Assembly: GCF_024138675.1 (NCBI RefSeq)
Contig: NZ_CP090959.1
Location: 2,077,501-2,141,500 of the forward strand
Direction of reading: 5' to 3'
From: Simiduia sp. 21SJ11W-1
GTDB lineage: Bacteria; Pseudomonadota; Gammaproteobacteria; Pseudomonadales; Cellvibrionaceae
Length of the DNA: 64,000 nt
In this document: positions 18,486-27,619 of the stretch, in pieces
Position numbering within the stretch: the first letter of the stretch is position 1
Layout: every line of letters begins with the position of its first letter
Translations under genes and position numbers: made by a program
Notes under the pieces: model-generated
What the model saw: only the letters and a program-made list of their open reading frames with translations
The model's database searches: none
What the model was told of the DNA's origin: nothing

Positions 18486-19361
18486 TCATCCATAGCGGTG
18501 CCGGCAATCTTCTACAAATTTGGCGATAAGTTGGCCTGAAAGCGACTGCACAGGCGGTGTGATAGCAGGCAACTGGTTATATTTGAACCACCCCGCTTCG
18601 GTTATTTCGTCGTCCTGGAGTTGCAACGCCTGAGGGCCGGCTGCCACACTGGCGCAAAACCCCATCATCAGCTGGCCGGGAAACGGCCAGGGTTGGCTGC
18701 CCACATACTCAGGGCGCTCAACTGCCAAACCGACTTCTTCAAGCGCCTCACGCGCCACGGCAGTTTCCAGGCTTTCGCCCGGCTCAACAAAACCTGCGAG
18801 CGCGGTAAACATTTGCACACTTGAGCGGCGGTGAACCGCCAGCAGGCATTCATCCCCGCGGGTTATCAATACGATGACACAAGGCGATAAACGGGGGTAG
18901 TAACGCAGATTGCAGCCTGAACACAGCATTGCGCGATCATCACTTTGCAACTGGTTTACCGCGCCGCACCGCCCACAATAGCGGTGGGTATCCAGCCAGT
19001 TGACAAGCTGTACCGCAGCGCCCGCCATCAAAAATAGCGCCTCTTCGTGCGCCATCAGGATTGACCTGAGCCCCACCCACTCGCAACCGGCAGGTGTGCC
19101 AGCGTTGTTACCCACAGGCACTGGCTGGCAAAAACAATCCGTAAACTCACCCGCATCCGATAGCTGCCCCACCTTGAGCGAAGCCAGCAACCCATCGGTG
19201 GAGGCTTCGGGCTTATCAACCACCGATGACAAAGCAGAAAACGGGCGATCGAACAACACATTGCCATCGGCGCTTTGCAACACCTGATGACCTTTGACTA
19301 CAAGCCATCGGGTTGCTGTTGCAGCCTGCGGATGGCTAAGCCCCGGGGTGAACGCCCTCAT
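18486..19361 (-). CDS. nudC: NudC, NAD(+) diphosphatase / NAD-capped RNA hydrolase
   Basis: Hydrolyses NAD(H) to nicotinamide mononucleotide and AMP and removes NAD caps from RNA, in the cytoplasm. The 291-residue protein has an N-terminal domain, a zinc ribbon with four Cys (129, 132, 147, 150), and a complete Nudix box starting at GFVEPGESLETAVARE (residues 190-212). The NudC-specific SQPWPFP follows directly. The start overlaps the upstream fimL stop as ATGA, so expression is coupled. The fimL-nudC order is, as I recall, the same in Pseudomonas aeruginosa. Confidence 0.95.
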   Translation of the reverse strand: MRAFTPGLSHPQAATATRWLVVKGHQVLQSADGNVLFDRPFSALSSVVDKPEASTDGLLASLKVGQLSDAGEFTDCFCQPVPVGNNAGTPAGCEWVGLRSILMAHEEALFLMAGAAVQLVNWLDTHRYCGRCGAVNQLQSDDRAMLCSGCNLRYYPRLSPCVIVLITRGDECLLAVHRRSSVQMFTALAGFVEPGESLETAVAREALEEVGLAVERPEYVGSQPWPFPGQLMMGFCASVAAGPQALQLQDDEITEAGWFKYNQLPAITPPVQSLSGQLIAKFVEDCRHRYG

Positions 19362-21064
19362 TGCACCGGGTAGCCCAGGGCCTCCAGGCTTTCTTCGGCA
19401 ATTTGCAGCACGCTATCATCGGTGTGCTTGTCGGCTTTTGCGGCATCCAGGTAGTACTCAAGGCCAATTACCGCATCGGCAAAGGTTTCCAGCATTTGCT
19501 GAAGCATCTCGGGGTGATCGTTATTTAACAGCGCCTCTGCCACAAAGGCCTGGCAGGCAGAGGTAACCCTTGATGCACGGGATAATCCAATCACTCCCAT
19601 ACCACCGCGGATGGTGGCCAAGGTGGTTGATACATTTTTAATATGGCCACGATCAAAGCCGGATTCCGAATAGGAACTCAGCGCGCGCTTGATCATGGCA
19701 AGCCCGGCCTCAGCCTCCTGGAATACCAAGGCCTCGGCCTCGTGGAGCTGGTTGCCGGCAATAATATCGCTGCGCGAGCCGCTGTTGATACGCGCCAGCT
19801 GATCATCCGACAAATTTTGCGTGCCAAGGCCCGATACGGTGCTTTCCACATACAGCAAGGAATCGGCCACCTCCAGCAGCTCTTTGCTATCGGGTGCATC
19901 GCCGGTACTTTTCCAGGCGCTGATTTTGGCGATTTCCGTGCGCAGCGTGTTACTGGCGGTCACCAGACCGACCACGGCCAGAATTTCAGCGATTTTGTTG
20001 AGATTGGCAACCAGCTCGTCGTTTTCTTCCGGCGCCCATGAGCCTGCCTGTGAGGCGCGCTCCAAAACGTCTTTTACTGCACTCAGCTCATCTTTTATGA
20101 CGGCCGCCATGGAGCTGATGGTATTGGCGCTTGGCCCCTTAAGGGCGTCGCGCTCGCGGCGCAGCTCGGCATCGGTATAACCGAGCGCTGTTACCTGGCA
20201 ATCGGTCAGCAACTTCTGCACCTGGGGATCTTCCGAGTCAGACAGGGCCACCACGTAGAGCAAATCTTTAAGCAGTGCCTCAGCTGGCTCGGAATCCAGG
20301 TGGCTTGGGCCCTTTTTCTGCAACTGCTTGAGCTCTCTATCAATGGAGCCCAGCAACAGCTTGCGCACTTTGGTGATTTCCATGCCGTTTTTGGCCATCA
20401 CACCAATGGTCATGGCACCCAACCACCAAAGTTTACCCAGCGGCCGGCCCCGGCTGATGATATCCAGCCGCTCCAGGGCGCGCTGCATCATGCCGAGCGA
20501 CGGCTTAACCTGCTTGCCCTGCAATACAGACAACAACCCAACCTGGTACATATGACGTAATCGGCGCGCCAAGGCCGCCAGATCCTCGGCCATTACCGAG
20601 GTGGCCTGGCCTGCATTGCCGCGATCGATGGCCACTTTGGCATCAAAAAAATGGCTGTCTTTTAACAAGGGAGCCTTGCGGACCTGGCGCATTTCATTAA
20701 TGGCGGGAATCAGCAATACCGGCATATTACGCTTGGTTTGCAGTACGTATTCAAGATAGCGAGGCAGAATGAAGAAACTGGAAGTGAGCGTTGAAATGAA
20801 TTCATCGGCCTCTTCATTGTGGCCGGTGGTGATTTCTTGCGCCAACGCCAGTATTTCCTGCGCCAACAAGTCTGCACCTTTGAGCTGTACAACGCTTAAG
20901 GTGCCACTGATCTGCTTGATACCGTCTATGCAACCCTGTAACAAGTCACCGTTCTCGCGGTCTGCCACAAACTGTTCTAGCTTGGCCGCACTGGCCTCAA
21001 TGGTGGCAAGCAGTTCATCGCGCACCAACTTAAGTGAGGACAAATTGATCGATTGAGTAGTCAC
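19358..21064 (-). CDS. fimL: FimL-like regulator of type IV pili (ChpA N-terminal homologue)
   Basis: FimL is a cytoplasmic protein needed for twitching motility and cAMP signalling in Pseudomonas; it resembles the N-terminal part of the ChpA chemosensor but does not phosphorylate. The 568-residue protein is largely helical with scattered ChpA-like segments (LGMMQRALERLDIISRGRPLGKLWW). I see no Hpt-type His motif. GTG at 21064 is chosen because GGAAGG lies six bases upstream; the ATG at 21124 would add 20 residues and lacks a ribosome-binding site. Coupling to nudC supports the assignment. No pil or fim structural genes lie in the window. Confidence 0.82.
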   Translation of the reverse strand: MTTQSINLSSLKLVRDELLATIEASAAKLEQFVADRENGDLLQGCIDGIKQISGTLSVVQLKGADLLAQEILALAQEITTGHNEEADEFISTLTSSFFILPRYLEYVLQTKRNMPVLLIPAINEMRQVRKAPLLKDSHFFDAKVAIDRGNAGQATSVMAEDLAALARRLRHMYQVGLLSVLQGKQVKPSLGMMQRALERLDIISRGRPLGKLWWLGAMTIGVMAKNGMEITKVRKLLLGSIDRELKQLQKKGPSHLDSEPAEALLKDLLYVVALSDSEDPQVQKLLTDCQVTALGYTDAELRRERDALKGPSANTISSMAAVIKDELSAVKDVLERASQAGSWAPEENDELVANLNKIAEILAVVGLVTASNTLRTEIAKISAWKSTGDAPDSKELLEVADSLLYVESTVSGLGTQNLSDDQLARINSGSRSDIIAGNQLHEAEALVFQEAEAGLAMIKRALSSYSESGFDRGHIKNVSTTLATIRGGMGVIGLSRASRVTSACQAFVAEALLNNDHPEMLQQMLETFADAVIGLEYYLDAAKADKHTDDSVLQIAEESLEALGYPVQ

Positions 21065-21404
21065 GCAAAACCTTCCATTTACAGGGGCATCGGCGGCGCC
21101 AGACGCCAAATCATTGAAAACCATCGCACACAGCCAGGGCAGTTAATGGAGGTGTAGCGAACCCCTAGTGCCAATAAATATCACTAACTATAGTATGCCG
21201 ATTCGATAGGTTGACTATAATCAAGCAATTGCTTCCATTTCGCCAGCGATCTTGTTGAAAATATTGATATTTTTAACAATTTCAGTAGGCTCTTGGGGCC
21301 GGAATAACGTGGGTGGAAACGCCAGTCGGGCAACTCTTGGCCAACTACCCCATATAACAACCAACATCAGGAGAATTCAGGCTTAGGCTTGATTGGGAAC
21401 CCCT
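21065..21404. other. Divergent intergenic region fimL / nhaB
   Basis: A region of 340 bases holding the promoters of both genes. On the plus strand TATAAT occurs at 21216-21221, but no matching -35 box is clear. A 12-bp palindrome AAGCAATTGCTT (about 21224-21235) lies beside it and may be an operator. I saw no small gene. Confidence 0.35.
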
Positions 21405-22904
21405 ATGGCACAATCCATTTCTGCAGCGTTGCTTAAGAATTTCCTTGGGCAAGCGCCCCAGTGGTACAAGATCACGATCATCTGTTTTCTGATCATTAAT
21501 CCGTTTGTGCTTTATTTCATCACCCCCTTTGTTGCCGGCTGGCTGCTGATTGGCGAGTTCATTTTCACCCTGGCCATGGCACTTAAATGCTACCCCCTGC
21601 AACCGGGCGGCTTGCTGGCACTGGAAGCGGCCATATTGGGCCTGGCCGGGCCAGATGCCATCTACCAAGAGGTGCTGGCCAACTTTCAGGTAATTTTGCT
21701 GCTGATGTTCATGGTGGCGGGCATCTACTTTATGAAGAGCCTGCTGCTCTTTGTGTTTACCAAGATCCTGGTTTCCATTCGATCAAAAATCCTCCTCTCG
21801 CTGCTATTTTCATTTGTAGCGGCAATACTTTCGGCCTTCCTGGATGCACTAACGGTGACCGCTGTACTCATCAGCGTGGCGGTAGGCTTTTATGCGGTCT
21901 ACCACAAGGTGGCCTCCAACAATAATACCGGCAGCCACAACCATGGCGACGACACAGGCGTAGTGGAGTACCACCGCGAAGACCTGGATCAATTCCGCTC
22001 CTTCTTGCGCAGCCTGGTGATGCACGGCGCCGTGGGCACGGCCTTGGGTGGCGTGTGTACTTTGGTGGGCGAGCCTCAGAACCTGCTGATTGCCGAAAAA
22101 GCCAACTGGGATTTCGTCACCTTCTTTTTGAAAATGGCACCCATCACCATGCCCACCCTAATAGGCGGTTTGATTTGCTGTGCAGTGCTTGAGAAGCTGG
22201 GCTGGTTTGGCTATGGCGCAGAAATTCCCGAAAATGTGCGCAAGGTGCTAAAAGAATATTCCGATGAAATGGATAAAAACCGCACTAAAACAGAAAAAGC
22301 CGAGCTGATTATTCAAGCCATCGGTGCACTGGTGCTGGTATTCGCCCTGGCCTTCCACATTGCCGAAGTAGGCCTGGTGGGCCTGATGATTATTGTATTG
22401 CTCACCTCCTTTAACGGCATTATCGACGAGCATCAAATTGGCCACGCCTTTGAAGAGGCACTGCCTTTCACCTCGCTGCTGGTAGTGTTTTTTGCGGTGG
22501 TTGCCGTTATTCACGAGCAACATCTGTTTTCGCCTATTACCAATTGGGTGCTGGCGCTGGAAACCAGCCAACAACCCCCCATGCTGTTTATTGCCAACGG
22601 CGTGTTATCGATGATCAGCGATAACGTGTTTGTGGCCACGGTGTACATCAATGAAGTGAAAAGCGCCCTGGACGCCGGCGCCATAGACAGGGCCCACTTT
22701 GAAACCCTGGCCATTGCCATTAACACCGGCACCAACCTGCCAAGTGTTGCCACACCAAACGGCCAGGCAGCATTCCTGTTCCTGCTGACCTCAGCCCTGG
22801 CTCCGTTAATTCGCCTCTCTTACGGACGCATGGTACTTATGGCGCTGCCCTACACCCTCGTACTGGGCGGCCTTGGATTGTATTTTGTAACCTACGGGCT
22901 TTAA
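21405..22904 (+). CDS. nhaB: Na+/H+ antiporter NhaB
   Basis: An inner membrane sodium/proton exchanger for Na+ extrusion and pH homeostasis, in keeping with a marine lifestyle. The 499 residues (E. coli about 513) form roughly 12 hydrophobic helices. [11 protein letters not shown] near the N-terminus and [20 protein letters not shown] match E. coli NhaB as remembered. A cytoplasmic loop near residues 170-190 is His- and Asp-rich ([12 protein letters not shown]). ATG at 21405 aligns with the E. coli N-terminus; an in-frame TTG at 21393 would add four residues. Confidence 0.95.
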   Translation: MAQSISAALLKNFLGQAPQWYKITIICFLIINPFVLYFITPFVAGWLLIGEFIFTLAMALKCYPLQPGGLLALEAAILGLAGPDAIYQEVLANFQVILLLMFMVAGIYFMKSLLLFVFTKILVSIRSKILLSLLFSFVAAILSAFLDALTVTAVLISVAVGFYAVYHKVASNNNTGSHNHGDDTGVVEYHREDLDQFRSFLRSLVMHGAVGTALGGVCTLVGEPQNLLIAEKANWDFVTFFLKMAPITMPTLIGGLICCAVLEKLGWFGYGAEIPENVRKVLKEYSDEMDKNRTKTEKAELIIQAIGALVLVFALAFHIAEVGLVGLMIIVLLTSFNGIIDEHQIGHAFEEALPFTSLLVVFFAVVAVIHEQHLFSPITNWVLALETSQQPPMLFIANGVLSMISDNVFVATVYINEVKSALDAGAIDRAHFETLAIAINTGTNLPSVATPNGQAAFLFLLTSALAPLIRLSYGRMVLMALPYTLVLGGLGLYFVTYGL

Positions 22905-22917
22905 GAGCCACCTTTGA

Positions 22918-22941
22918 CTGCAGCCCGCAGGCGGGCTGCAG
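22918..22941 (+). promoter_or_regulatory. Strong hairpin between nhaB and the acyltransferase gene
   Basis: CTGCAGCCCGC and GCGGGCTGCAG form an 11-bp perfect stem with a 2-base spacer, 13 bases after the nhaB stop and 24 bases before the next ATG. There is no T-run, so it may protect the nhaB mRNA 3' end or dampen readthrough rather than act as a classical terminator. Confidence 0.5.
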
Positions 22942-22964
22942 ATCTCATTGCACCCACACGCCCT

Positions 22965-23609
22965 ATGACCGAAACACCCATTCCTAAAACAGCGAAGCCT
23001 TGCGCTGAAGATTATCGCCGCCAACACAAACTGCGCCTTGAACACATGCCCTGGCTTTACTTTTCCCTGAAAGCCAAACACCAGCAATGGGCGCACCCCT
23101 GGCAAGCAGACCTGCAATGCAAGCTGGCCGCTCTTGAAACCGTACAATTTAGCGAGCATTGCTTCCTGGCACCTTCGGCCACACTTTTTGCGGAACCCGG
23201 GCGCGACATTATCGTTGGTGACCGCAGTTCGCTGGCCGCAAACTGCTATTTGCACGGCCCCATCCGCTTGGGCAAAGAAGTCTCGATCAACCCCAACTGC
23301 CGGCTTGAAGGCGGGCGTGCCGGTATTGTAATTGGCGACAAAACGCGTATCGCTGCTGGCTGTAATATGTACGCCTTTAATCACGGCTTGCAGGCAGACA
23401 CCCCAATCAAAGATCAACCGGTAAGCTCAAAGGGCATTCGTATTGGGCAGGATGTTTGGGTGGGCGCCAACACCGCAATTACCGATGGCGTTACCGTGGG
23501 GGATCACGCGGTTATTGGCATTAACTCAACGGTTACCCGCGATGTACCGGCATACGCCATAGTGGCCGGCTCGCCGGCGCGCGTGATTGGCGACAGGCGC
23601 ACTAGCTAA
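22965..23609 (+). CDS. Left-handed beta-helix (hexapeptide repeat) acyltransferase
   Basis: The 214-residue protein has an N-terminal helical part (EDYRRQHKLRLEHMPWLYFSL... region) and a C-terminal hexapeptide beta-helix of the LacA/NodL/CysE-like acetyltransferase group: repeats such as IVIGDKTRIAAG, IRIGQDVWVGANTAI and VTVGDHAVIGINSTVTRDV, ending with AIVAGSPARVI. The NHG in MYAFNHG probably holds the catalytic His. The acceptor substrate is unknown. ATG at 22965 lacks a clear ribosome-binding site, and an in-frame TTG at 22914 overlaps the hairpin, so the start is uncertain. It follows nhaB by 60 bases and may be co-transcribed. Confidence 0.82.
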   Translation: MTETPIPKTAKPCAEDYRRQHKLRLEHMPWLYFSLKAKHQQWAHPWQADLQCKLAALETVQFSEHCFLAPSATLFAEPGRDIIVGDRSSLAANCYLHGPIRLGKEVSINPNCRLEGGRAGIVIGDKTRIAAGCNMYAFNHGLQADTPIKDQPVSSKGIRIGQDVWVGANTAITDGVTVGDHAVIGINSTVTRDVPAYAIVAGSPARVIGDRRTS

Positions 23610-23621
23610 GGTAAACGCGCA

Positions 23622-23954
23622 CTAGGTGCGCTCAAGCTCTGGCGGCTCAGGGGTTTTTTCTGGGTCGGCGGGCAACAGGCCTTTTTCCTCCAGCTTTTTC
23701 TTGGATTCCTTCACCCCTTGCTCGAAACTTTTTAGCAGCTGCTGCCAACCCTCTAATATTTCTGAATTGGCCCGCTTAACTTGCGCTTCAAGGGTTTGAG
23801 ACTCAAGGGTTTCCACTTGCGCCTGCAAGGCCACAACCTGCTGAGTTAAGTGCGCAATGTCTTTTTGTTGCGCCTGGAGCTGATAATACAAACCGCCGGC
23901 CAACACCACCAAAACACCTACCGCCAGCTGGTAGAGCAACACACTGCGCGACAT
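23622..23954 (-). CDS. Small membrane-anchored coiled-coil protein
   Basis: The 110-residue protein has an N-terminal membrane helix (about residues 6-24), then a coiled coil rich in Gln, Leu and Glu (about residues 25-70), then a charged tail ending in a Pro/Glu-rich segment (EKTPEPPELERT). ATG at 23954 has GGGAG at good spacing and overlaps the stop of the upstream ndpA-like gene (TAATG), so the two are coupled. No family recognised. Its topology is probably N-in with the coil in the periplasm, but the direction is a guess. Confidence 0.7.
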   Translation of the reverse strand: MSRSVLLYQLAVGVLVVLAGGLYYQLQAQQKDIAHLTQQVVALQAQVETLESQTLEAQVKRANSEILEGWQQLLKSFEQGVKESKKKLEEKGLLPADPEKTPEPPELERT

Positions 23955-24961
23955 TACTCTTCTCCCGCCTGATGCACATATTTTATAAGCCTGGCTTTCA
24001 ACGCAGGTGGAATTTCTTTTAGCACCAAGGTATCCGAGCCCGGGTCGTAAACCACTGTTTGCCCTAAACACTCTGAAGAAAAGCTTAAGCTGAGCTGGTC
24101 TGTACGCCCGCTAATGCGTACAAATTGGCGCATTTGTTTTCGATCTGCATAGAACTGCGCAGGCGCTTCGGGGGCTGCCTCAATCACAAAACGCTCAAAG
24201 GCGGCCGGCTCTTCATCACTGATTTGTTGTGAAATTTCTGCAATCTCAATGGCTTTGCCGCTTTTATCTTGCTCTATACAAAAATCCGCGACCTTTTTCT
24301 TACAGGCGGCCGCCTGCTCTTCTTGCAAATTCGCGGAATAGCGCTCCACCAGCTGCAAAAACGCTGAGGTTTGTGCGGCTGTATCTACCGGGTCTGTAAA
24401 ACCTGTTGCCGCCTCAAACGCCTCTGCCAATGGCTTTTCACCGCGCGCGCGCAGCATCGCCAAATAGGGCTCAGGTTCACTCGCTTGCCATTGGGTAAGC
24501 GAAATTTTTAGCCCCCCGCGAAGCCCGCGAACGTCAATATTTTTTGCCTCGGCAAGCTGCATGGCCGGATCGATAAAGATGCCGCCCTCATGCTGTACCA
24601 GGTAAATATAAATGCAATCTTCATCGGCCAGGGTTTCATGCACCAACAACAAAAAACCGTCATACAGTGCATCTGCTTGCGCCATATGAATTTGCAGGTG
24701 CTCGGCAAAACGCTCCGAGAATGCATGAAAGCTTTGCTTGCTTTCCAGATAATCTGCAATCCAGGCGGGCACCGGGCAGGCGCCCGCATCGCGATCAAAC
24801 TGGCCGAACTGCTTACCCGCCTTGCCGATAAACGCAAGCTTCAGCTCCTGGCTCAAATCCTGCGCCAAGCTATTAATGCTATGAGCGGCAGGCGATTTGG
24901 TTAGCTGGGAGTTATCATCATTTACGTAAAAACGATGCATTGAAAGTGCATTTATGGCCAT
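23954..24961 (-). CDS. Nucleoid-associated protein, NdpA/YejK family
   Basis: The 335-residue protein belongs to the 37-kDa nucleoid-associated protein family (E. coli YejK), abundant DNA-associated proteins of poorly defined role. Length matches. Family-typical elements are the start MAINALSMHRF, LYDGFLLLVHE near residue 100, and IDVRGLRGGLKISLTQW near residue 143. Transcription is divergent from the DUF3806 gene and runs into the coiled-coil gene with a stop/start overlap. Confidence 0.9.
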   Translation of the reverse strand: MAINALSMHRFYVNDDNSQLTKSPAAHSINSLAQDLSQELKLAFIGKAGKQFGQFDRDAGACPVPAWIADYLESKQSFHAFSERFAEHLQIHMAQADALYDGFLLLVHETLADEDCIYIYLVQHEGGIFIDPAMQLAEAKNIDVRGLRGGLKISLTQWQASEPEPYLAMLRARGEKPLAEAFEAATGFTDPVDTAAQTSAFLQLVERYSANLQEEQAAACKKKVADFCIEQDKSGKAIEIAEISQQISDEEPAAFERFVIEAAPEAPAQFYADRKQMRQFVRISGRTDQLSLSFSSECLGQTVVYDPGSDTLVLKEIPPALKARLIKYVHQAGEE

Positions 24962-25047
24962 AAATTGATCACTGCAACAAACGGTATAGATTCACAGGTG
25001 CGCCCACACAGGTTAAGCTTGCACCCAACACAAAAACGGGAGGTATT

Positions 25048-25572
25048 ATGCCGCAATTAAGACTCATAGGCGCCCTGTTATTTTGCCTGGCAGCCGCTTT
25101 GCCGCAGGCCCAGGCCGAGAGCGTCAGCATTACCGAGCTCAGCTGGACAGACAAGCAGTTTATGGCCGCCCAATTAGCGCGGGTAGATGAATTGGTACGC
25201 TCGGAGATGGGCGCACAAATTCATGGCAAGCCCCGTGATATCGATGTGCTTCAACGGGTTGTAAACCGAAACCTTGTGGATCGCAATGATGCGCAAACCC
25301 AGCAGGCATTGGGCTTGGTGCTAGGTAACGTAATTGCCAATAAAACAGGTATGCAATGGGTGGCCTACAAAGACAGCAATGGCCGCAGCCGGGCCCTGTG
25401 TGTAAAAGACACATCAGACTGCCTGTTCCCCATGACCATGCTGGCGCGCCGCATGGCAGTAGGCTTGTACCCGGATGTAAACAAGATTTACCAAGAGGCC
25501 ATGGAAATGGTTCAGCCGCTAGTCAATAAAAGCCCCTATGACGTGGCCACAGAATCCGAGCCAATTAACTAG
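25048..25572 (+). CDS. Secreted DUF3806 domain protein
   Basis: The 174-residue precursor has a typical signal peptide (LIGALLFCLAAALPQAQA, cleavage about residue 23) and a mature part matching the DUF3806 pattern (DIDVLQRVVNR..., then LGLVLGNVIANKTGMQWV). The family has no known function. The two Cys (RALCVKD and SDCLFP) could form a disulfide in the periplasm. ATG has GGGAGG in front, a good ribosome-binding site. It diverges from the ndpA-like gene. Confidence 0.78.
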   Translation: MPQLRLIGALLFCLAAALPQAQAESVSITELSWTDKQFMAAQLARVDELVRSEMGAQIHGKPRDIDVLQRVVNRNLVDRNDAQTQQALGLVLGNVIANKTGMQWVAYKDSNGRSRALCVKDTSDCLFPMTMLARRMAVGLYPDVNKIYQEAMEMVQPLVNKSPYDVATESEPIN

Positions 25573-25674
25573 CCCCTCAGCACACCAAGCCGCAGCAGCC
25601 AACGCAAAGGCCTCTGCCGTTTTCGCAGTGGCCACCTGGCAGCTAGCCTGCAATTACCACAGCCAAACACAAAT

Positions 25675-25696
25675 CAGGCCCACATTAGCGGGCCTG
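25675..25696 (-). terminator. Hairpin between the DUF3806 gene and the convergent membrane protein gene
   Basis: CAGGCCC (25675-25681) pairs with GGGCCTG (25690-25696). On the minus strand the tail is ATTTGTGTTTGG, moderately T-rich; it lies 30 bases after the minus-strand gene's stop. Confidence 0.45.
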
Positions 25697-25725
25697 TGAC
25701 GTTCAAAAAATGAATTGCGTGCGAA

Positions 25726-26334
25726 TTAGCGATCTTGACGGTTGCCGCTGTAGTGACCCAAATCTTTGGACAGTCGCTCGCGGGCAATCGCGCGATAGGA
25801 GCGGAAAGATGCCGCCATTACGCCGCTTTGCTTGGCCACCTTCATCTGTTTGATGCGCTCGTCATCCACGTAGCGTGCCAGGCGATGCGCCCGGGCCTTG
25901 GCGCTGCCATAGAGAATGGGCACCCATTCATCGATACAGGCAACCGCGTCGTCCGGTGAAAGGCTTAAAAACGGGAAAAATGCGTTATATAAACCCACAA
26001 GGTTCTTCTCGCCCGGGGCATGCAGTGCCTGGGGCGTGAACCAGCTAGCCAAGTACTTAAAGGGAAATAGCAGCAAGTTCTGCAGGGTTACCAGCAATTG
26101 GTAGAGGAAATTAAACGGCAGGTAAACAACCAAGACCAAGCACTGCACTAAAAAGCGCATACCGTCGTCAGACCAAGACAAACGTTTGAGATTGCGCGGC
26201 CACAACATCGCCTTGACGTCGACAAGATCTGCCACCAGCCTGCGCCGGTGATAACGCCGTGCCACGTCAAAGCAGGCAGATTCCGCTTCAGAAAGCAGCC
26301 CTACGTGCTTGTTATGTGGGATCAAGAGGGTCAT
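25726..26334 (-). CDS. Membrane protein of unknown function
   Basis: A 202-residue protein with a soluble N-terminal part (ACFDVARRYHRRRLVADLVD) and one or two hydrophobic segments in the middle (LVQCLVLVVYLPFNFLYQLLV, then LLLFPFKYLASW). The C-terminal part is basic (KARAHRLARYVDDERIKQMK). No family recognised. ATG at 26334 is preceded by two AAGG/AAGGA elements; an in-frame GTG six codons earlier lacks a ribosome-binding site. A near-perfect palindrome pair lies 40-70 bases upstream. Confidence 0.7.
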   Translation of the reverse strand: MTLLIPHNKHVGLLSEAESACFDVARRYHRRRLVADLVDVKAMLWPRNLKRLSWSDDGMRFLVQCLVLVVYLPFNFLYQLLVTLQNLLLFPFKYLASWFTPQALHAPGEKNLVGLYNAFFPFLSLSPDDAVACIDEWVPILYGSAKARAHRLARYVDDERIKQMKVAKQSGVMAASFRSYRAIARERLSKDLGHYSGNRQDR

Positions 26335-26649
26335 TTCCTTATGCCTTAGCACCTATGTTAGTACTGTTTTGCAGAGCCGGCCCTGCACGGTTGTAACAAC
26401 CAGTTTACCTACTTACGAGCGAAACACACCTAGCAGATGCCCCTGCTCACCTCTATCACGCAATTCTGGCCCAATATAGACTATCGTACAAGAAAGAAAA
26501 AGCCCCGTAACTGCGCTTAAACGGGCTTATGTAGGCAATTTCAGAGCATAAATACAAGTGCGCCACTGACTAAGACACGCAAACCTGCCAGCAGTTCAAA
26601 AAACAACCAACAGCAGGCCATAATTGAACCCGCACCCTTGCACCGGGTG
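26335..26649. other. Intergenic region with palindromes and a terminator
   Basis: A gap of 315 bases. It holds a 13-bp palindrome GGTTGTAACAACC (26389-26401), a near-perfect 16-bp palindrome (26371-26386, GCAGAGCCGGCCCTGC), and the terminator of the next minus-strand gene. No small gene with a ribosome-binding site was seen. Confidence 0.4.
26496..26528 (-). terminator. Terminator of the duplicated-HTH gene
   Basis: On the minus strand AAGCCCGT pairs with ACGGGGCTT (one bulged G) around a 12-base loop and is followed by TTTTTCTTTCTT. Confidence 0.6.
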
Positions 26650-27462
26650 TTAATACACCGCCACACCCACATCCAGCAGTAGCGGGGGTAACAATGCATC
26701 CAACAGCCCGATATCGCTTAGCTGTGCGGCATCAAGCTCTAGCGCCCGGGCAGATTTTAGCCACTGCTGCTGCTCCAGCTTTAATTTGATGGCCTCGGCG
26801 CTATCTGAGGGCGACCACACGGCAATGGCTAGCTGGACCCTTGGCACATAGCAACTCACAGGTACCGGGGAGCCGAGGTCCGCTCGATTGAAGCCATAGG
26901 TGAAGCCCTGCAGATACAGCCAATTACCCAGGCGCCCCAAGGCTGCATCCGGCTGTGGCCGCCCGTCCAGCGCGCCGCCATGGCGCAAGCATTCTGCGCG
27001 TTCGGTCAGCCGCGCGAGTGAAGTCAGGGTTTCGGGCCAGGTAACATAGGGAACGCCCGAATCTTCTGCCCGCTGCTGCTGCCCGCCCAACCGGCGGCCG
27101 CTCTCGGTAAGCACCCACCCCTTGGGCCCCGGCGCTTGCCAGCCCAGGTCTGCCAGCAACAGATTTAACAAGCGCGCCGGCAACCCCAGCTTTTGCCCCA
27201 GTTGGCTTGCGGTTAAGGGAGCCTCGGGCAGGTCATCCCAAATACCGTGTTGGAGCACAGCCTCGGGCCAGCCCACATATTCACCATACTTGGGGTGCGT
27301 AAGGTAGATACCGCCCTCAAACTTGCCCTTTTCGGTAAGCTGCCAACGATCGTCCACCTTCACCATCCAGTGGGCGCGCGCCAAGAGCACAAACACTTCT
27401 TTAGGCTCTTTACCCAACTGCTTTGCCAAAGCCGTTGTTGATACATACTTAGTGTCGGACAT
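26650..27462 (-). CDS. Duplicated HTH-like domain protein with degenerate nuclease-like C-terminus
   Basis: The 270-residue protein has two similar N-terminal units. Residues 10-66 run from ALAKQLG through WQLTEKGKFEGG to YVGWPE; residues 83-144 run from QLGQKLG through WVLTESGRRLGG to YVTWPE. Both look like winged helices. The C-terminal part (GRPQPDAALGRLGNWLYLQG, then VSCYVPRVQLAIAVW, then LLDALLPPLLLDVGVAVY) resembles a Vsr/PD-(D/E)XK-like domain seen in unnamed pseudomonad proteins. The acidic positions expected in that domain (remembered as CDFYLP and IEYWG) are Cys/Tyr and Ala/Val here, so catalysis is unlikely. A DNA- or RNA-binding role is inferred. It diverges from deaD. Confidence 0.7.
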   Translation of the reverse strand: MSDTKYVSTTALAKQLGKEPKEVFVLLARAHWMVKVDDRWQLTEKGKFEGGIYLTHPKYGEYVGWPEAVLQHGIWDDLPEAPLTASQLGQKLGLPARLLNLLLADLGWQAPGPKGWVLTESGRRLGGQQQRAEDSGVPYVTWPETLTSLARLTERAECLRHGGALDGRPQPDAALGRLGNWLYLQGFTYGFNRADLGSPVPVSCYVPRVQLAIAVWSPSDSAEAIKLKLEQQQWLKSARALELDAAQLSDIGLLDALLPPLLLDVGVAVY

Positions 27463-27619
27463 ATACCAGATTCGCCTAAAAAAAGATCACATTAAAACAG
27501 TCTGTAGAATGGGTAAAGAATAACTCGCTATGAGCGGCGGTTTTTTATACAATACGCGCCCTTTAAATTTGGCGACCGCGCGGGAATCAGCGGTAGGCCA
27601 TACTCTACCGAGATAATTC

